Assembly: GCA_022495995.1 (NCBI GenBank)
Contig: JAFEMH010001307.1
Location: 186,001 to 250,000 of the forward strand
Origin: Adenophora triphylla var. japonica
Taxonomy: Eukaryota > Streptophyta > Magnoliopsida > Asterales > Campanulaceae
DNA length: 64,000 bases
Direction of reading: 5' to 3'
In this document: positions 32,303 through 43,659 of the stretch, in pieces
Position numbering within the stretch: position 1 is the first letter of the stretch
Layout of the letters: each line of letters opens with the position of its first letter
The notes under the pieces: generated by a model
Seen by the model: only the letters and a program-made list of their open reading frames with translations
Databases searched by the model: none
Told to the model about the DNA's origin: nothing
Translations under genes and position numbers: made by a program

Positions 32303-32836
32303 ATCCCCACATGAAGGAAATAATGAGGAAATGGTGATAAAGTCCGACGCTGACACTCGCATAGGATAGGTAGGGGTTTGCCCTTTGAACCTTCCCTTGT
32401 AAAATATATTTACTCTACTCGCTAATCGGCAGACACGATGTCCTTGAACTGCTCAAATTTTTTGTGTAGCCGATCATATACTTTACACAGGTATCTCCCT
32501 AACACACTTCAATTCTCATGACTATGTTCATTCACGGCCCTGAACATAATGCCTGGTTCTGTGAGAGGGTCTAAGAATTGAGCCTCACGCAATTCTCCTC
32601 GAAGCGGCCACACTTCTCTCTCACATAGGTGATTCCCGCTCGACATTTTCGGCGAAAGAATCATTAAAAGCAAGCCGCTTAACCTTTTCCTTTCGAGATG
32701 TCACTTAAGGAATGGGTTTGGGGATGACTCCCCCACGGTGACACTACAAGTCTTTTAACAGCTAGGTTGTCCCTTTGAAAACCTAGATCTTGGGATCTCC
32801 AAATAACTAGGTGGGGTTTTCCACTGTGTTTAACTT

Positions 32837-34695
32837 CTAAAGAGGCTTTAGTCCCATTCCTAATGTCAAACGTTCAACTACCTCCTTTGTTAACCCTTTT
32901 GTTAACGGATCCGCTAAATTATCCTTTGACTTCACATAGTCAATAGATATGGTACCAGTAGAGAGTAGTTGTCTTATGGTATTATGTCTACGACGTATAT
33001 GTCTAGACTTACCATTATACATATGACTTTGTGCCCTACCAATTGCGGATTGGCTATCACAATGTATACAAATTGTCGGCACAGCTTTGTCCACTTTGGA
33101 ATATCTTCTAAAAATTGGCGTAGCCATTCGGCTTTCTTCACCACACTTGTCTAATGCTATAAACTCGGATTCCATAGTGGATTCGGCTATAACATCTTCT
33201 TAGAAGACTTCCATGATATAGCAACACTGGCTAATGTGAATATATATCCGCTAGTAGACTTAGAGTCTTTGATATCTGATATCCAATTAGCATCGCTATA
33301 TCCTTCAATTACAGCTGGATGTCTAGTATAGTATAATCCATAATTACGAGTATATCTTAAGTACCTTAGTACTCTCACTATACCCTTCCAATGGTCCTTC
33401 CCAGATTACTTGTATACCGACTCGGTTTGCTTACAACATATGCAATATCCTGTCTGTACAACTCATTAGGTACATTAGACTTCCAATGACCCTCGAATAC
33501 TCTAATTGAGACACAGTTCGCCTCGATTTTTCGTTAAATGTAGGCTTGTGTCAATTGGAGTATTTGCCGTTCTATCGTCATCCTTGTTAAATTTCTCAAG
33601 AATTTTATCCACATAATGTGATTGACTTAGTACAAGTCCATCGGATATTCTAGAAATTTTCACACCAAGGATCACATCCGCTACACCCATATCCTTCATG
33701 TCAAACTTCGAGTTCAACATATTCTTTGTGGATTTAATCATTTTATCACAAATTTCCTATGATAAGCATGTCATCTACGTAAAGACACAAAATAACATAG
33801 CCATTTTCGTGCTTTTAACATAGACACATTTGTCACATTCATTGATTTTGAATCCACTTTCAATCATGGCTTGATCAAACTTTTGATGCCACTTTGTTTT
33901 GGTGCTTGTTTGAGGCCATACAATGACTTCACTAACTTGCACACTTTATTTTCTTGCCCTGGAGCGAGAGAATCCCTCTCGGTTGTTCCATGTAAATCTC
34001 CTCTTCTAAATCTCCATTTAGAAAGGCGCTTACATCCATTTGATGTACTTCAAGATTTCGCAAAGCGGCAATTGCAAGTACAATCCTAATAGACGTAATT
34101 CTCGTAACAGAGAATACGTGTCAAAGTAATCAAGACCTTCCTTTTGTACGTAACCTTTTATTACAAGTCCGGCCTTATACTTATCAATGGTTCCATCACC
34201 TTCATTTTCCTTTTAAAAATCCACCTATATCCTAGTGTTTTACTTCCTGAGGAAGATCCACTAGTTCCCAGTGTGATTTTGTAAAATGGAATCAATCTCA
34301 CTTTTGATGGCTTCTTTCCACAAAGGTCCTTCCGAAGAGCTCACGGCCTCTTTATAACTTTGTGGTTCACTTTCAAGCATGTAGGTTATAAAATCCGTTC
34401 CATAGGATTTTTCTATCCTACCTCGTTTGCTACGCCGAGGTTCTACCTCCGCTTCATCATTTTCATGATGATTTTCTTCTCCTACTTCTTCTTCTATTGA
34501 ATCAAACGTCCGTTTAGATGAGCTTGCCTCATCTCTTTTACACGGAAACACATTCTCAAAGAAAGAAGCATTTCTTGATTCCATTATAGTATTCTTGTGT
34601 ATATCTTGAATTTTCGATTCATGAACAAGAAATCTATAAGCACAACCGTTTTGTGCATATCCAATAAATATGCAATCAACAAATCTTAGGACCAA
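32837..34695 (-). pseudogene. Copia reverse transcriptase and RNase H
   Basis: After an acidic linker (EEEVGEENHHENDEAEVEPR), EPQSYKEAVSS and PLWKEAIKSEIDSI open the RT. LCLYVDDMLIIG near 33785-33750 holds the YVDD catalytic box. Then FDMKDMGVADVILGVKI, the YSDANWISD RNase H start, ESEFIALDKC, and SRHIRRRHNTIRQLL lead to a stop after GMGLKPL. The polymerase middle (about 34260-33750) is split over several frames and GTTCAACTT-type indels are frequent, so no intact protein can be read. Confidence 0.9.
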
Positions 34696-34698
34696 CTT

Positions 34699-35860
34699 TC
34701 ACCCTTTTAGGTGGAGGTACACTACCTTCGCAAGACACCCCCACACTCGCAAGTATTTATAACATGGTGCTCTTCCATGCCATAATTCATATGGGCTTTT
34801 GTTTAGTTTCTTTCGAGGTACCTTATTTAACACATAATTTGCCGACAACACGGCTTCTCCCCACATGTTAGAAGGTAATCCCGAACTTATCAACATGGCA
34901 TTCATTGCTTCTTCCAATGTTCGATTTTTTCGTTCGGCAACACCGTTTTGTTGGGGTGTATAAGGTCTTTGTGGTTACATGTTTAATTCCGTTTGAGCAC
35001 AAATTGCCTCAAATGGAGACTCATATTCCCCACCACGATCACTTCTTAGCACCTTAATTTTCCGGTTTAATTGATTCTCAACTTCATTTTTATAGAGAAT
35101 AAACTTCTCTATAGCTTCATCTTTACTTTTGATAAGATACACATAGCAATATTTTGTGCTATCATCAACAAAAGTTATGAAGTACTTATTGCCACCACGT
35201 GATTGTGTTGATTTAAAGTCACATAAGTCCGTGTGAACTAACTCGAGTGGTTCACTATTTCTTGTTATTGAATGGAATGAAGGTTTTGTAAATTTTGCTT
35301 CAACACAAGGTTCACATTTGTGTTTGCAATCAACTTTAAATTTTGGTATGTAGTTCAAGTTAATTATTCTACGAATAGCATCATAATTAACATGTACTAA
35401 TCTACCATGCCACAAATGGGAAGACTCAAGCAAGTAAACGGAAGAATTATTCATTTCATTAACTTTGGGCTTAGTAGCCATTACATTCGGTTTCACTACC
35501 ATAACACTAAGCTTAAACATCCCATCATTCACATAACCTTTTCCTACAAACATTCCATTCTTGGACAAAGTGACAACATCGGACTCGAACACAATACGAA
35601 AACCATGCTTAATTAAAAGCGAGCCGGACACCAAGTTCTTCCGGATATCGGGCACATAAAGTACATTGTTGAGAGTCAATTCCTTGTCGGATGTCATCTT
35701 CAAAACCACCTTCCCTTGACCTTTGATGTCGGAAGTGGCCGAATTCCCCATAAACAACTTTTCGCCATTTTCCATAGCTTCAAAAGTACTAAACATGTCT
35801 TTGTTGGAGCACACATGTTTAGTAGCACCGGTGTCAATCCACCACTCGATTTGGATTCGA
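34699..35860 (-). pseudogene. Copia protease and integrase
   Basis: Just before the 35814 frame, DTGATKHVC is the protease active site of copia type. Then follow NNVLYVPDIRKNLVSGSLL, the zinc-binding SSHLWHGRLVHVN and CEPCVEAKF, and the integrase core with LVHTDLCDF and FVDDSTKYCYVYL; the catalytic Glu region lies after 34975 (PNKTVLPNEK-like, then MEEAMNAMLIS). The frame is open from 35814 to 34975, then shifts. WGEAVLSANYVLNKVPRKKL closes the core. Confidence 0.9.
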
Positions 35861-36836
35861 ACCCACCATATTCACCTCGGAAACTACCGCCGCAAGGTGC
35901 ATATCGGACACATCTCTAGCAATGTCATCCACCATGTTCACTTCACGAGCCTTCTTAGGAGCCCTACATGTTGACGCCTTGTGGCCTTCACCACCACAAT
36001 TGTAACAAGTTCCTGTGAACCTCTTCTTGGAAACCCCACCTTGAGGCTTCAAGTTGAACGACCTTCTAGTTGTTTCAACCTTAGCTTTCCCCTTGCCTTT
36101 GCCTTTGCCTTTGGAGCTTGGCCATGCTCCACCACATTAGCTTTGGCCACACTTGGGTTAAACTTTTTCTCGGCAACTCTATTGCCTTCCTCAATGCTAA
36201 GCCGAAGAATGAGCCCTTCAAGATTCATCTCCTTTCGCTTATGCTTCAAGTAGTTCTTAAAGTCATTCCAAGCTGGAGGCAACTTTTCAATCATTGCAGC
36301 CACTTGAAAACTCTCACTAAGAACCATGCCCTCGGCATCAATCTCATGATAAATTGTTTGCAACTCATCAACTTGAGTTTTCACGGTCTTAGAGTCCACC
36401 ATCTTAAAATCAAGGAAACGGGCAACAATAAACTTCTTTGTTCCCGCATCCTCAATTTTATACTTTTGTTCCAAGGACTCCCATAGTTCCTTAGCATTCT
36501 TCTTCCCCCTATACACATTATAGAGAGAATCGTACAAGCCATTAAGAACATAGTTCTTACAAAGGAATTCCCCATGTTTCCAAGCATCAACCGCCGCCAC
36601 GGTTGTCACATCCGTCTCATTCTCACCCACAATCGGCATATCTTCTTCGTATACTTAGCCAAATTCAGAGTGGTTAAGTAGAAAAACATTTTCTGTTGCC
36701 ACCTCTTAAAGTCATGGCCAACAAATTTTTCGGGCTTTTCAAAGATGGGGGTTGAGATATGCACCGTATGAGGATTAGTCACAATAGAAGTGCCTTGAGA
36801 ACCGAGCCATTTCCAGCCCAGTTTGGGTTCCATTCA
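35834..36836 (-). pseudogene. gag: Copia gag with CCHC knuckle
   Basis: The frames 36833-36606 and 36639-36049 give the copia Gag core: FVGHDFKRWQQKMFFYLTTL, then [20 protein letters not shown] and [20 protein letters not shown]. The 36052-35834 frame carries CYNCGGEGHKASTC, a CX2CX4HX4C zinc knuckle. One frame change separates the first two and another precedes the knuckle. The product would package element RNA in cytoplasmic particles. Confidence 0.9.
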
Positions 36837-36926
36837 CAGGTTCGGCCTACTTTGTTTGTCTCGGTTGCCATTTCAAATGTATGCATTATTAGTCTGAATG
36901 GTTTTCGCAACTCCTTCCCTTCGTAG

Positions 36927-36940
36927 GAATAAGTCTTAAG
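36927..36940 (-). promoter_or_regulatory. Putative self-complementary primer-binding site
   Basis: Two bases inside the 5' LTR the coding strand reads CTTAAGACTTATTC. The predicted transcript carries the exact complement, GAATAAGTCTTAAG, in its leader (37106-37093). The site lacks the TGG that would pair with a tRNA CCA end. Self-priming by fold-back is therefore a possibility. Confidence 0.5.
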
Positions 36941-36942
36941 AT

Positions 36943-37966
36943 TGTTAGCAAAATTTTCAATTACGAAGCAAAGAAATTACTAATAAAAATACGTAACGTA
37001 AATATATAGACCGAATGTAAAATATAAACTGGAAATAAAGGAAAAAGATAGCAAAGAACACGGTTGTGCACGAGCCCCGATGAATCGGCCTCCTTAAGAC
37101 TTATTCGTCCCCTCACCAATAGTGCTTGAGGCCGCTGACGCGAGTCTCCCAGATAGAACGTGCGGACCGGGGCACTTTGCACCTCAAGTTCCCGGCGAAT
37201 TGGCAAGTGTGCCTAGACAATATCACCAAATGCAATATGCAAGGAGGCCAAACGAAGATAGAACAATATGCGGAAAGAGAGAGTGAGAGTTTGCGGGAAA
37301 ATTTCTGTGTCAAATGATTTGTGAAGACTCCATTTTATAGATGCCTTGAATCAAAACTGCCAATTCCATCATAATCATGAAAATTATTACAGTAATAATT
37401 TTGCATTTGATTCTGTGATATGGCTGTTACAAGGAAGAATTTAAAATCGAATTAACTCAGTTTCAGTTTCAGTTACAATGGGAGTAAATTTCCGAAATCA
37501 AAATTCAATTTTCGAAATCAAAAATTCAAAATTTTAGCAAAAGGTGGGCTTGCGCGAGTAGGCCATTTCGGAGCTACATTCGTGTCCGCAGGACGCGTAC
37601 GCACATGAGTTCGGTAGCCCCAAGCCTATTTTGGACCATGATTTGCACCCCCCCTGCGCACCCGTGCGCGAGAGAGAGCCTCTATGCCACACACAATTAA
37701 TCCTTACATAAAGTGTAGTAGTATTTAAACTATCTACCTTTCACATTCCCATTCAATGTGGGATAACTTCTTTTTCCCACTTCCAACCCATCATCTTTGA
37801 GCCTTAATATTTCATTCATCCATCAACCATTTTGGACAAATAAATATTCGATTTTAATGTTCTCATGGAGTAGAATACAAATCCATAATCAATTTGGTCA
37901 TTTAACAAATAACCCATTTAGGAAATAATCTCAAATTTCCTTCACACACCCACTATTTTTCCAACA
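36943..37966 (-). repeat. 5' LTR of the copia element
   Basis: The coding-strand TATA box CTATAAAATGG lies near 37335-37345, so transcripts should start around 37310 and include the rest of the LTR. Compared with the left LTR, many differences are small insertions, deletions or multi-base replacements rather than single substitutions. Confidence 0.94.
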
Positions 37967-37971
37967 TGCTT

Positions 37972-38995
37972 TAGACAGAAAATGATGTTAACGACCAACA
38001 ACCACCTTAAGAAGAATATAAATGAGGAGCAGAATCTTGGCGTTTGTTTCCTTCGGTGTTGGGAGATAGCAAGTGAAGTTAGATCTACTTAAAGTTCAAA
38101 GACTCTCCAACATTTTCTGTAGTAGCAGCTGCAGTATCTCCTGAAACACACTTAAAGAAAAAGAAAAAAGAGTGGCTATATATGAGATCAAATGATAGGT
38201 AAACGAACTGAATGCTAACTCATATTGGTTTAAGAAATACATGACTTAACACACTTCATTGCTCAGGAAAAAAAAAATATTCCAGAAATTTTATCTTAAC
38301 ATTATTATAAATGGACATATAAAGATGATCATGTAAGATTTGAAAGAAAGCTTGATTTTCTTGAAACACCAACTAGTTGACTCGAGTTCAAGTTATATGC
38401 TCAAGTTTAACTTCATTTCTTTTCAACAACAAATCTTTGCAGACAAGAATGAGTGGTCTACGTACCAAGGAAAATGACTTCCGATTTTCTTTTCCTCAAA
38501 ACATTTTCCGGAATTTACTTCTTAACACCCTCCCACCACCCACCTTCCCAATCCCCACCTTTACCCCTAACCACTACTGAAACACCTAACCCCACTCCCA
38601 ACCACCCACCGTAAAAAAAATTACTCATTCAGATTATCTTTTAAAAACTCCCCCACCGCCCCCAACCCACCACTCCCCCTCCAGCCAATTTTTTTTACTC
38701 TAAAATATATTTTTTTAACAACTCCCCTGCCGCCGCCCCCCTTCCTAACCACCCAACCCCTCCCCCACCCCCGAGAAATATTTTTCTTAGATTTATCAAA
38801 TACATGAAAATGCTTTTTGATTTTCCTTGCTTTCTACATATTGTAAATTTGCTATTCATCGTAAAGTAATTAACAAACATCAATGACAACGAAATAAAAT
38901 ATCTTCAATCAACTTTGGCAAACACAAAAATTGAATCAAAATTGAAAAACTTTCTCAAAAGATATGGCATGTGCAAGAGAGATTAGTGGACTCAC
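37972..38995. other. Mosaic remnant and C-rich tract
   Basis: The sequence at 38030-38150 is related to 28880-28960 and 27310-27360 on the other side of the copia element. A C-rich run with repeated CCACCC/CCCCAC (about 38525-38775) gives spurious frames. No gene is called. Confidence 0.5.
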
Positions 38996-39051
38996 CATAA
39001 TGCTTGTGATGTCATATCAACTATCTTAACAGAAATCTCCATTAAATACCT
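38996..39051 (-). CDS. Exon-like segment of an unrecognised gene
   Basis: Between CTATTGCAG and G|GTGAGT an open frame reads RYLMEISVKIVDMTSQALW. Both borders are consensus. It is in the same orientation as the multi-exon gene on the right and may belong to it or to another captured fragment. I do not recognise it. Confidence 0.45.
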
Positions 39052-39100
39052 CTGCAATAGATTCAGAACTGCCTTAACTTAATTGAAGCAGAAATTAAAG

Positions 39101-39150
39101 CTAATATTAACTTTTCAAGGTGTGAATATTAACTTTTCAAGGTGTGAATA
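39101..39150. repeat. 23-bp tandem duplication
   Basis: ATTAACTTTTCAAGGTGTGA occurs twice in direct succession. Confidence 0.8.
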
Positions 39151-39281
39151 CCTGGTTTCCGCATCGAGCAATGTTTTACTTACATAATATATTGACTACT
39201 GGACGCCATCTTGATCAGGACCAGAACAGCACTAACTGCGGTCTCGGAGACAGCTAAGTAAACACATAATGGCTCACCTTC

Positions 39282-40983
39282 TTAAGGCTTTGAAAGTAAG
39301 GGAGGTGTTGATAGGTAATGCTTTAAATCTTGAAAGGCTTGTTCATGCTTATCAGTCCACTCGAACCTGGAATTTTTCTTTAAGATGTCATAGAACGGCT
39401 TGCATCTGTCTGAGGATTTTGAGATGAATCGATTCAATGCTGCCACCTTCCCTGTCAATCTTCGAACATCTTTTATGGATTTGGGTGACGTTAGATTGAT
39501 GATGGCTTTTATTTGTTCTGGGCTTGCCTCTATCCCTCTCTGCGTCACCATGTACCCCAAGAATTTCCCGGACTTCATGTCAAAATTGCACTTTGCTGGG
39601 TTCAGCTTCATGTTGAACTTGTCCAGGATGTCAAATGCTTGAGTAAGATCCCAAACATGATCTTCAGCTTTCTTTGACTTTATCACCATATCGTCGATGT
39701 ATACCTCCATGGTGTCCCCAATCTGCTCTTTGAACATCATGTTGACTAGCCTCTGGTATGTGGCACCTGCATTTCTTAGTCCAAAAGGCATTGCAATATA
39801 ACAATAAATACCTGTTGGTGTGATGAAGGTGGTGTCCTCTTGGTCGGATGGCTCCATCTAGATTTGCTGAAATCCTGAAGATGCATCCAAGAAAGTCAAC
39901 ACTTCGTGCCCAGAAGTAGCATCTACCAAAGTATCAATGTGTGGCAGGGGAAAAGGATCTTTGGGACAAGCTTTGTCTAAGTCTGTGAAGTCGACACAAA
40001 CTCTCCATTTTCCGTTCTTCTTATCTACCACCACCACATTTGCTAGCCATCTTGGGTATTCGACCTCTCTGATCATCTTAGCTTTGAGCAATCTGTCCAC
40101 TTCTTCCTAGATGATTATGTTCCTCTCTTGTGCGAACTTCCTTCTCTTTTGGTGGATCGGTCTGAAGGATGGATCGATGTTGAGTTTATGGGTGATGACA
40201 TCTTTACTGATGCCTGTCATATCCTCATGCTTCCAGGCGAAGCTTCTAATCCTGCTTTTCAAGAGGTTGATAAGGTCTTCTTTGATTTCTGCCGGAACAT
40301 CTCGGCCAACCAGCACCTTGAGATCTGGGTTTGAGGGGTCTAAGAGTATCTCTTTCAAGTCATGTTCCTTCGCCTCCAGAACCTCATGAGCCTTTCTCTG
40401 TAATTGCTATGCCATCTTAGGGGTTGTTGACGCCTTCATGGAAGTCATATAACATTCTTTAGCTGACTGTTGATCACTGTAAACCTTGACAACTCCCCAA
40501 GGTGTCGGCATCTTGACACATTGGCGATAGGTGGATGGCACAGCCTTCATTCCATGGATCCAAGGTCTTCCCAGAATCACATTGTAACACGTTGCACTAT
40601 CAATCACGCAGAATCTCTCCATGGAATTGATACCTTCAACGTAAACTGGAAATGTAATCTCACCCACTGTACTTTTGATTTCTCCACTGAAGCCCACGAG
40701 CACCGAGGTTCTTTTTACAATGCTGTCTTCAGGAATTTTCATTTCCTTCCGGGCATCCAGCATAATGAGGTTTACAGAGCTGTCCCCATCTATTAGGATA
40801 CGTCTGACCTTGCAGTTGGCTATCTGGAGTGCAGTGACCAAGGCGTCATGATGTGGGTCCATAACGTTGTCCCTATCACTTTCTTCGAAGGAGATGACAT
40901 CTTGGGATGTGAGCTGCGACATCTTGGAGGATCTCTCGGGTTTCTCATCCTTAGCTTGCTTGGCGAATCTCTTAGCTGCAGAA
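39282..40983 (-). pseudogene. Ty3/gypsy (Tat/Ogre-like) protease-RT fragment
   Basis: The 40922-40407 frame has the protease region RRILIDGDSSVNLIM and CYNVILGRPWIHGM. The 40100-39858 frame has KKNGKWRVCVDFTDLDKACP, and 39857-39282 has AMPFGLRNAGATYQRLVN, VYIDDMVIKS and LGYMVTQRGIEASPEQ. The YIDD box and MPFGL are intact, and the style matches Tat-lineage gypsy elements. No LTR, integrase or RNase H is attached; both ends stop abruptly. Stops split the RT at about 39858 and 40105. The protease motif has DGDSS where DNGSS is expected. Confidence 0.88.
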
Positions 40984-41388
<405 letters not shown>

Positions 41389-41499
41389 AGGGAAAATCAA
41401 TGTAGAAAAAAATATGTGGAGGTTGTGCTTTCACATTATTTAATTCAAAGTATACATAAATATCTAAAATTCTCGTGCCACCTTTACGCTCAAATACAA

Positions 41500-43640
41500 A
41501 TCCAAACCCAACAAGAGTGATGATTGGTGGTTGAGATCCGACGAAGGTAGCGGTGGTTTGGTTAGGATCAGTGAATACATAATAGAGAGTTTCTACCTTT
41601 TACCTGCCTGCCTCCATACATCGACCTTCATGCTATACAATCCCTTACCCATCATTGTTTATGCGTATTTCACTCGCCGTCATTACCGCAACGGTGAGAA
41701 ACAAAAGAAATTGTTCAATGAAATCATCTTAAGCTTCAATCCCCTTTTTTTATGATCAAACATCTTGATTCAAAGATTTAATTTTAGGAGCTTATGAGAG
41801 AGAGTTTTGATTTTTTTTTTTTTGTTTTTTTTTTTTTTTTTGGTGTGCAGAATCGCTGGTTCGCTGATGGGGTTGTGGTTACGTTAGGAGAGAAAAAAAT
41901 GGGAGAGAGAAAAAGATGTGTCTAGCGATTTTTGGGAGGAGAAGGTGGGGAGTTATAAAACGGTTGAGGGGTGGGGGGAATTCTGTCTGTCTGACCAATT
42001 TTTTAAATTCAATCTTGACCTCTTTTTGTATCAACGATTTTTCTCATTTTCTATTGTAATATATACTAGTACTAACCTCCGTGCCGGTGGCACGGAGTGA
42101 CGGCTACACATATCCGGTTTGCTTTAATTGAAGTTATCACTCCTTAATTGAAGTAGCAAATTTAAAGTTTGAAAATGAATAGCAAACATATTTATAAATT
42201 TTGCTATTAAAAATATACTTGTTTATAATGTTCTGTTAATTTAAAATGTTTCATAAAATCAAAAATGGTAATTCATTCTAAAACTGGGGAGTGTAGTTCG
42301 AATAAATAATGAAGTTTACGTGTTTGAACTTGGACAACTTGGAATGAACTAATGTAATGTAGAGAACACATAAGCCACTATCTTTACAATTTTGCACCAC
42401 CAAGAAAAAGGTTTTACTATGATTGAATTTCACGAATCCAATTAATACTCAACTCAAAGTATTTTGAAGGACTACAATTGAAACTCACTAAAATTTCTAC
42501 CCAAATTTAAACTTGTTACTTCAGTCATAACGATCCTATAGAATACTCCGCCACACAAACATTAGTTTGACAATAAAGCAATTATGCATTAGACTTCATG
42601 TTTTTCTCTATCAAATCCCTCACCCCAACCCTACCATCCTACCAATTTCCCTTCAGAATCATCCCTCAATCCACTTTACGGTGCATGTAAACCTCACACA
42701 CTCACTCTTCTATTTTTAACTACCATTTTAAATAAAATCCAAAAACAGTTTCAAAAAAAAAATTATCCAACAACGTTCATCCGATTTCATACACCTATAC
42801 AATGTTGTATAATGCTACTCCCCACCCTACGTCCCAAAATAAATAACAATTTGGAAAAATATAATGAACTACGATTCATTTTTTTAACAGAAGTAGGTGG
42901 AGGAATTAGCCAACTGAAATTGATAACTCACCCGTCTAGGTCTGTTCAAACCCCCTGAAGAATTCAACAATTTCGTCGTCATAATCATAGTCGACGACTC
43001 TTTGGATGCCTTATTATAAACCCCAGTACATGTCGTCACCGCCTCCATCAAAGGAAAAGCTTTTTAATCACCGCCTGAATAAGAGTCCATTTTTTGTTGA
43101 TGATCACCCATTTAGAAAAGGAGGGATCACTTATCTAATTGCGGTGGCGCCCATCTTCGATCTCCTTTTTTTTGTTGCTGCTTCTGCGGTAGATGAAGAT
43201 CGTCCGATAAGATGATGAAGGCTCCCCGTGGAAATTACAGAATGGGTAGAAATAACTTTGAGACTTCGTAGAAATTAACGACAACGGATAATAATTGCCT
43301 TTATATGCTTCCATTGGGGCCAATATATGTTTATTTTGATTGTATAGTTGGGGGAAGGAGATTTTAAATTTTCTTTTCTTGTGTTAAATTGTTGGAGGTT
43401 TTTTGATCGTGCTGCTTGAGTTGGGAGAGAAAAAAATAAACTTGGATTGCGATATTTGAAGGAGATGAGTGGGGGGTTACAATAGGGTTAGGGACGGTTA
43501 GGTAGGAGAAGATTAAATCTCATCTACTCTTTGACTTTTATGAAACTCAATCTTGATCACTATTTGTGTGGCGGTTAAAACTCACAAATATTGTAATATA
43601 GATTAAAGATATCAAATTTTGATAAGGAGTTAGAGCAAAA
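41500..43640. other. Two diverged copies of an unclassified repeat
   Basis: The stretches ending near 42065 and 43605 share the order: GGAGAGAAAAAAAT, a G-rich piece (GGTGGGGAGTTATAAAA / GTGGGGGGTTACAATAG), CTCAATCTTGA and ATTGTAATATA. A palindrome CCGTGCCGGTGGCACGG is at about 42081-42097. No gene is supported, and the frames at 41531, 41918 and 43006 are weak. Confidence 0.4.
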
Positions 43641-43659
43641 TATTAAATATGTAATCTTG

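Larger units (their letters stand above)
31278..37966 (-). mobile_element. Complete Ty1/copia LTR retrotransposon
   Basis: LTRs of about 1025 bp (31278-32302, 36943-37966) bound a minus-strand gag-protease-integrase-RT-RNase H region, the Ty1/copia order. The flanking 5-mers TGCTT (31273-31277, 37967-37971) are identical. A polypurine tract, ATGTGGGGAT, adjoins the 3' LTR on the coding strand. The 5' LTR is not followed by a tRNA-iMet-type binding site; see the separate feature. Total length is 6689 bp. Several frameshifts make it defective as read. Confidence 0.95.
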
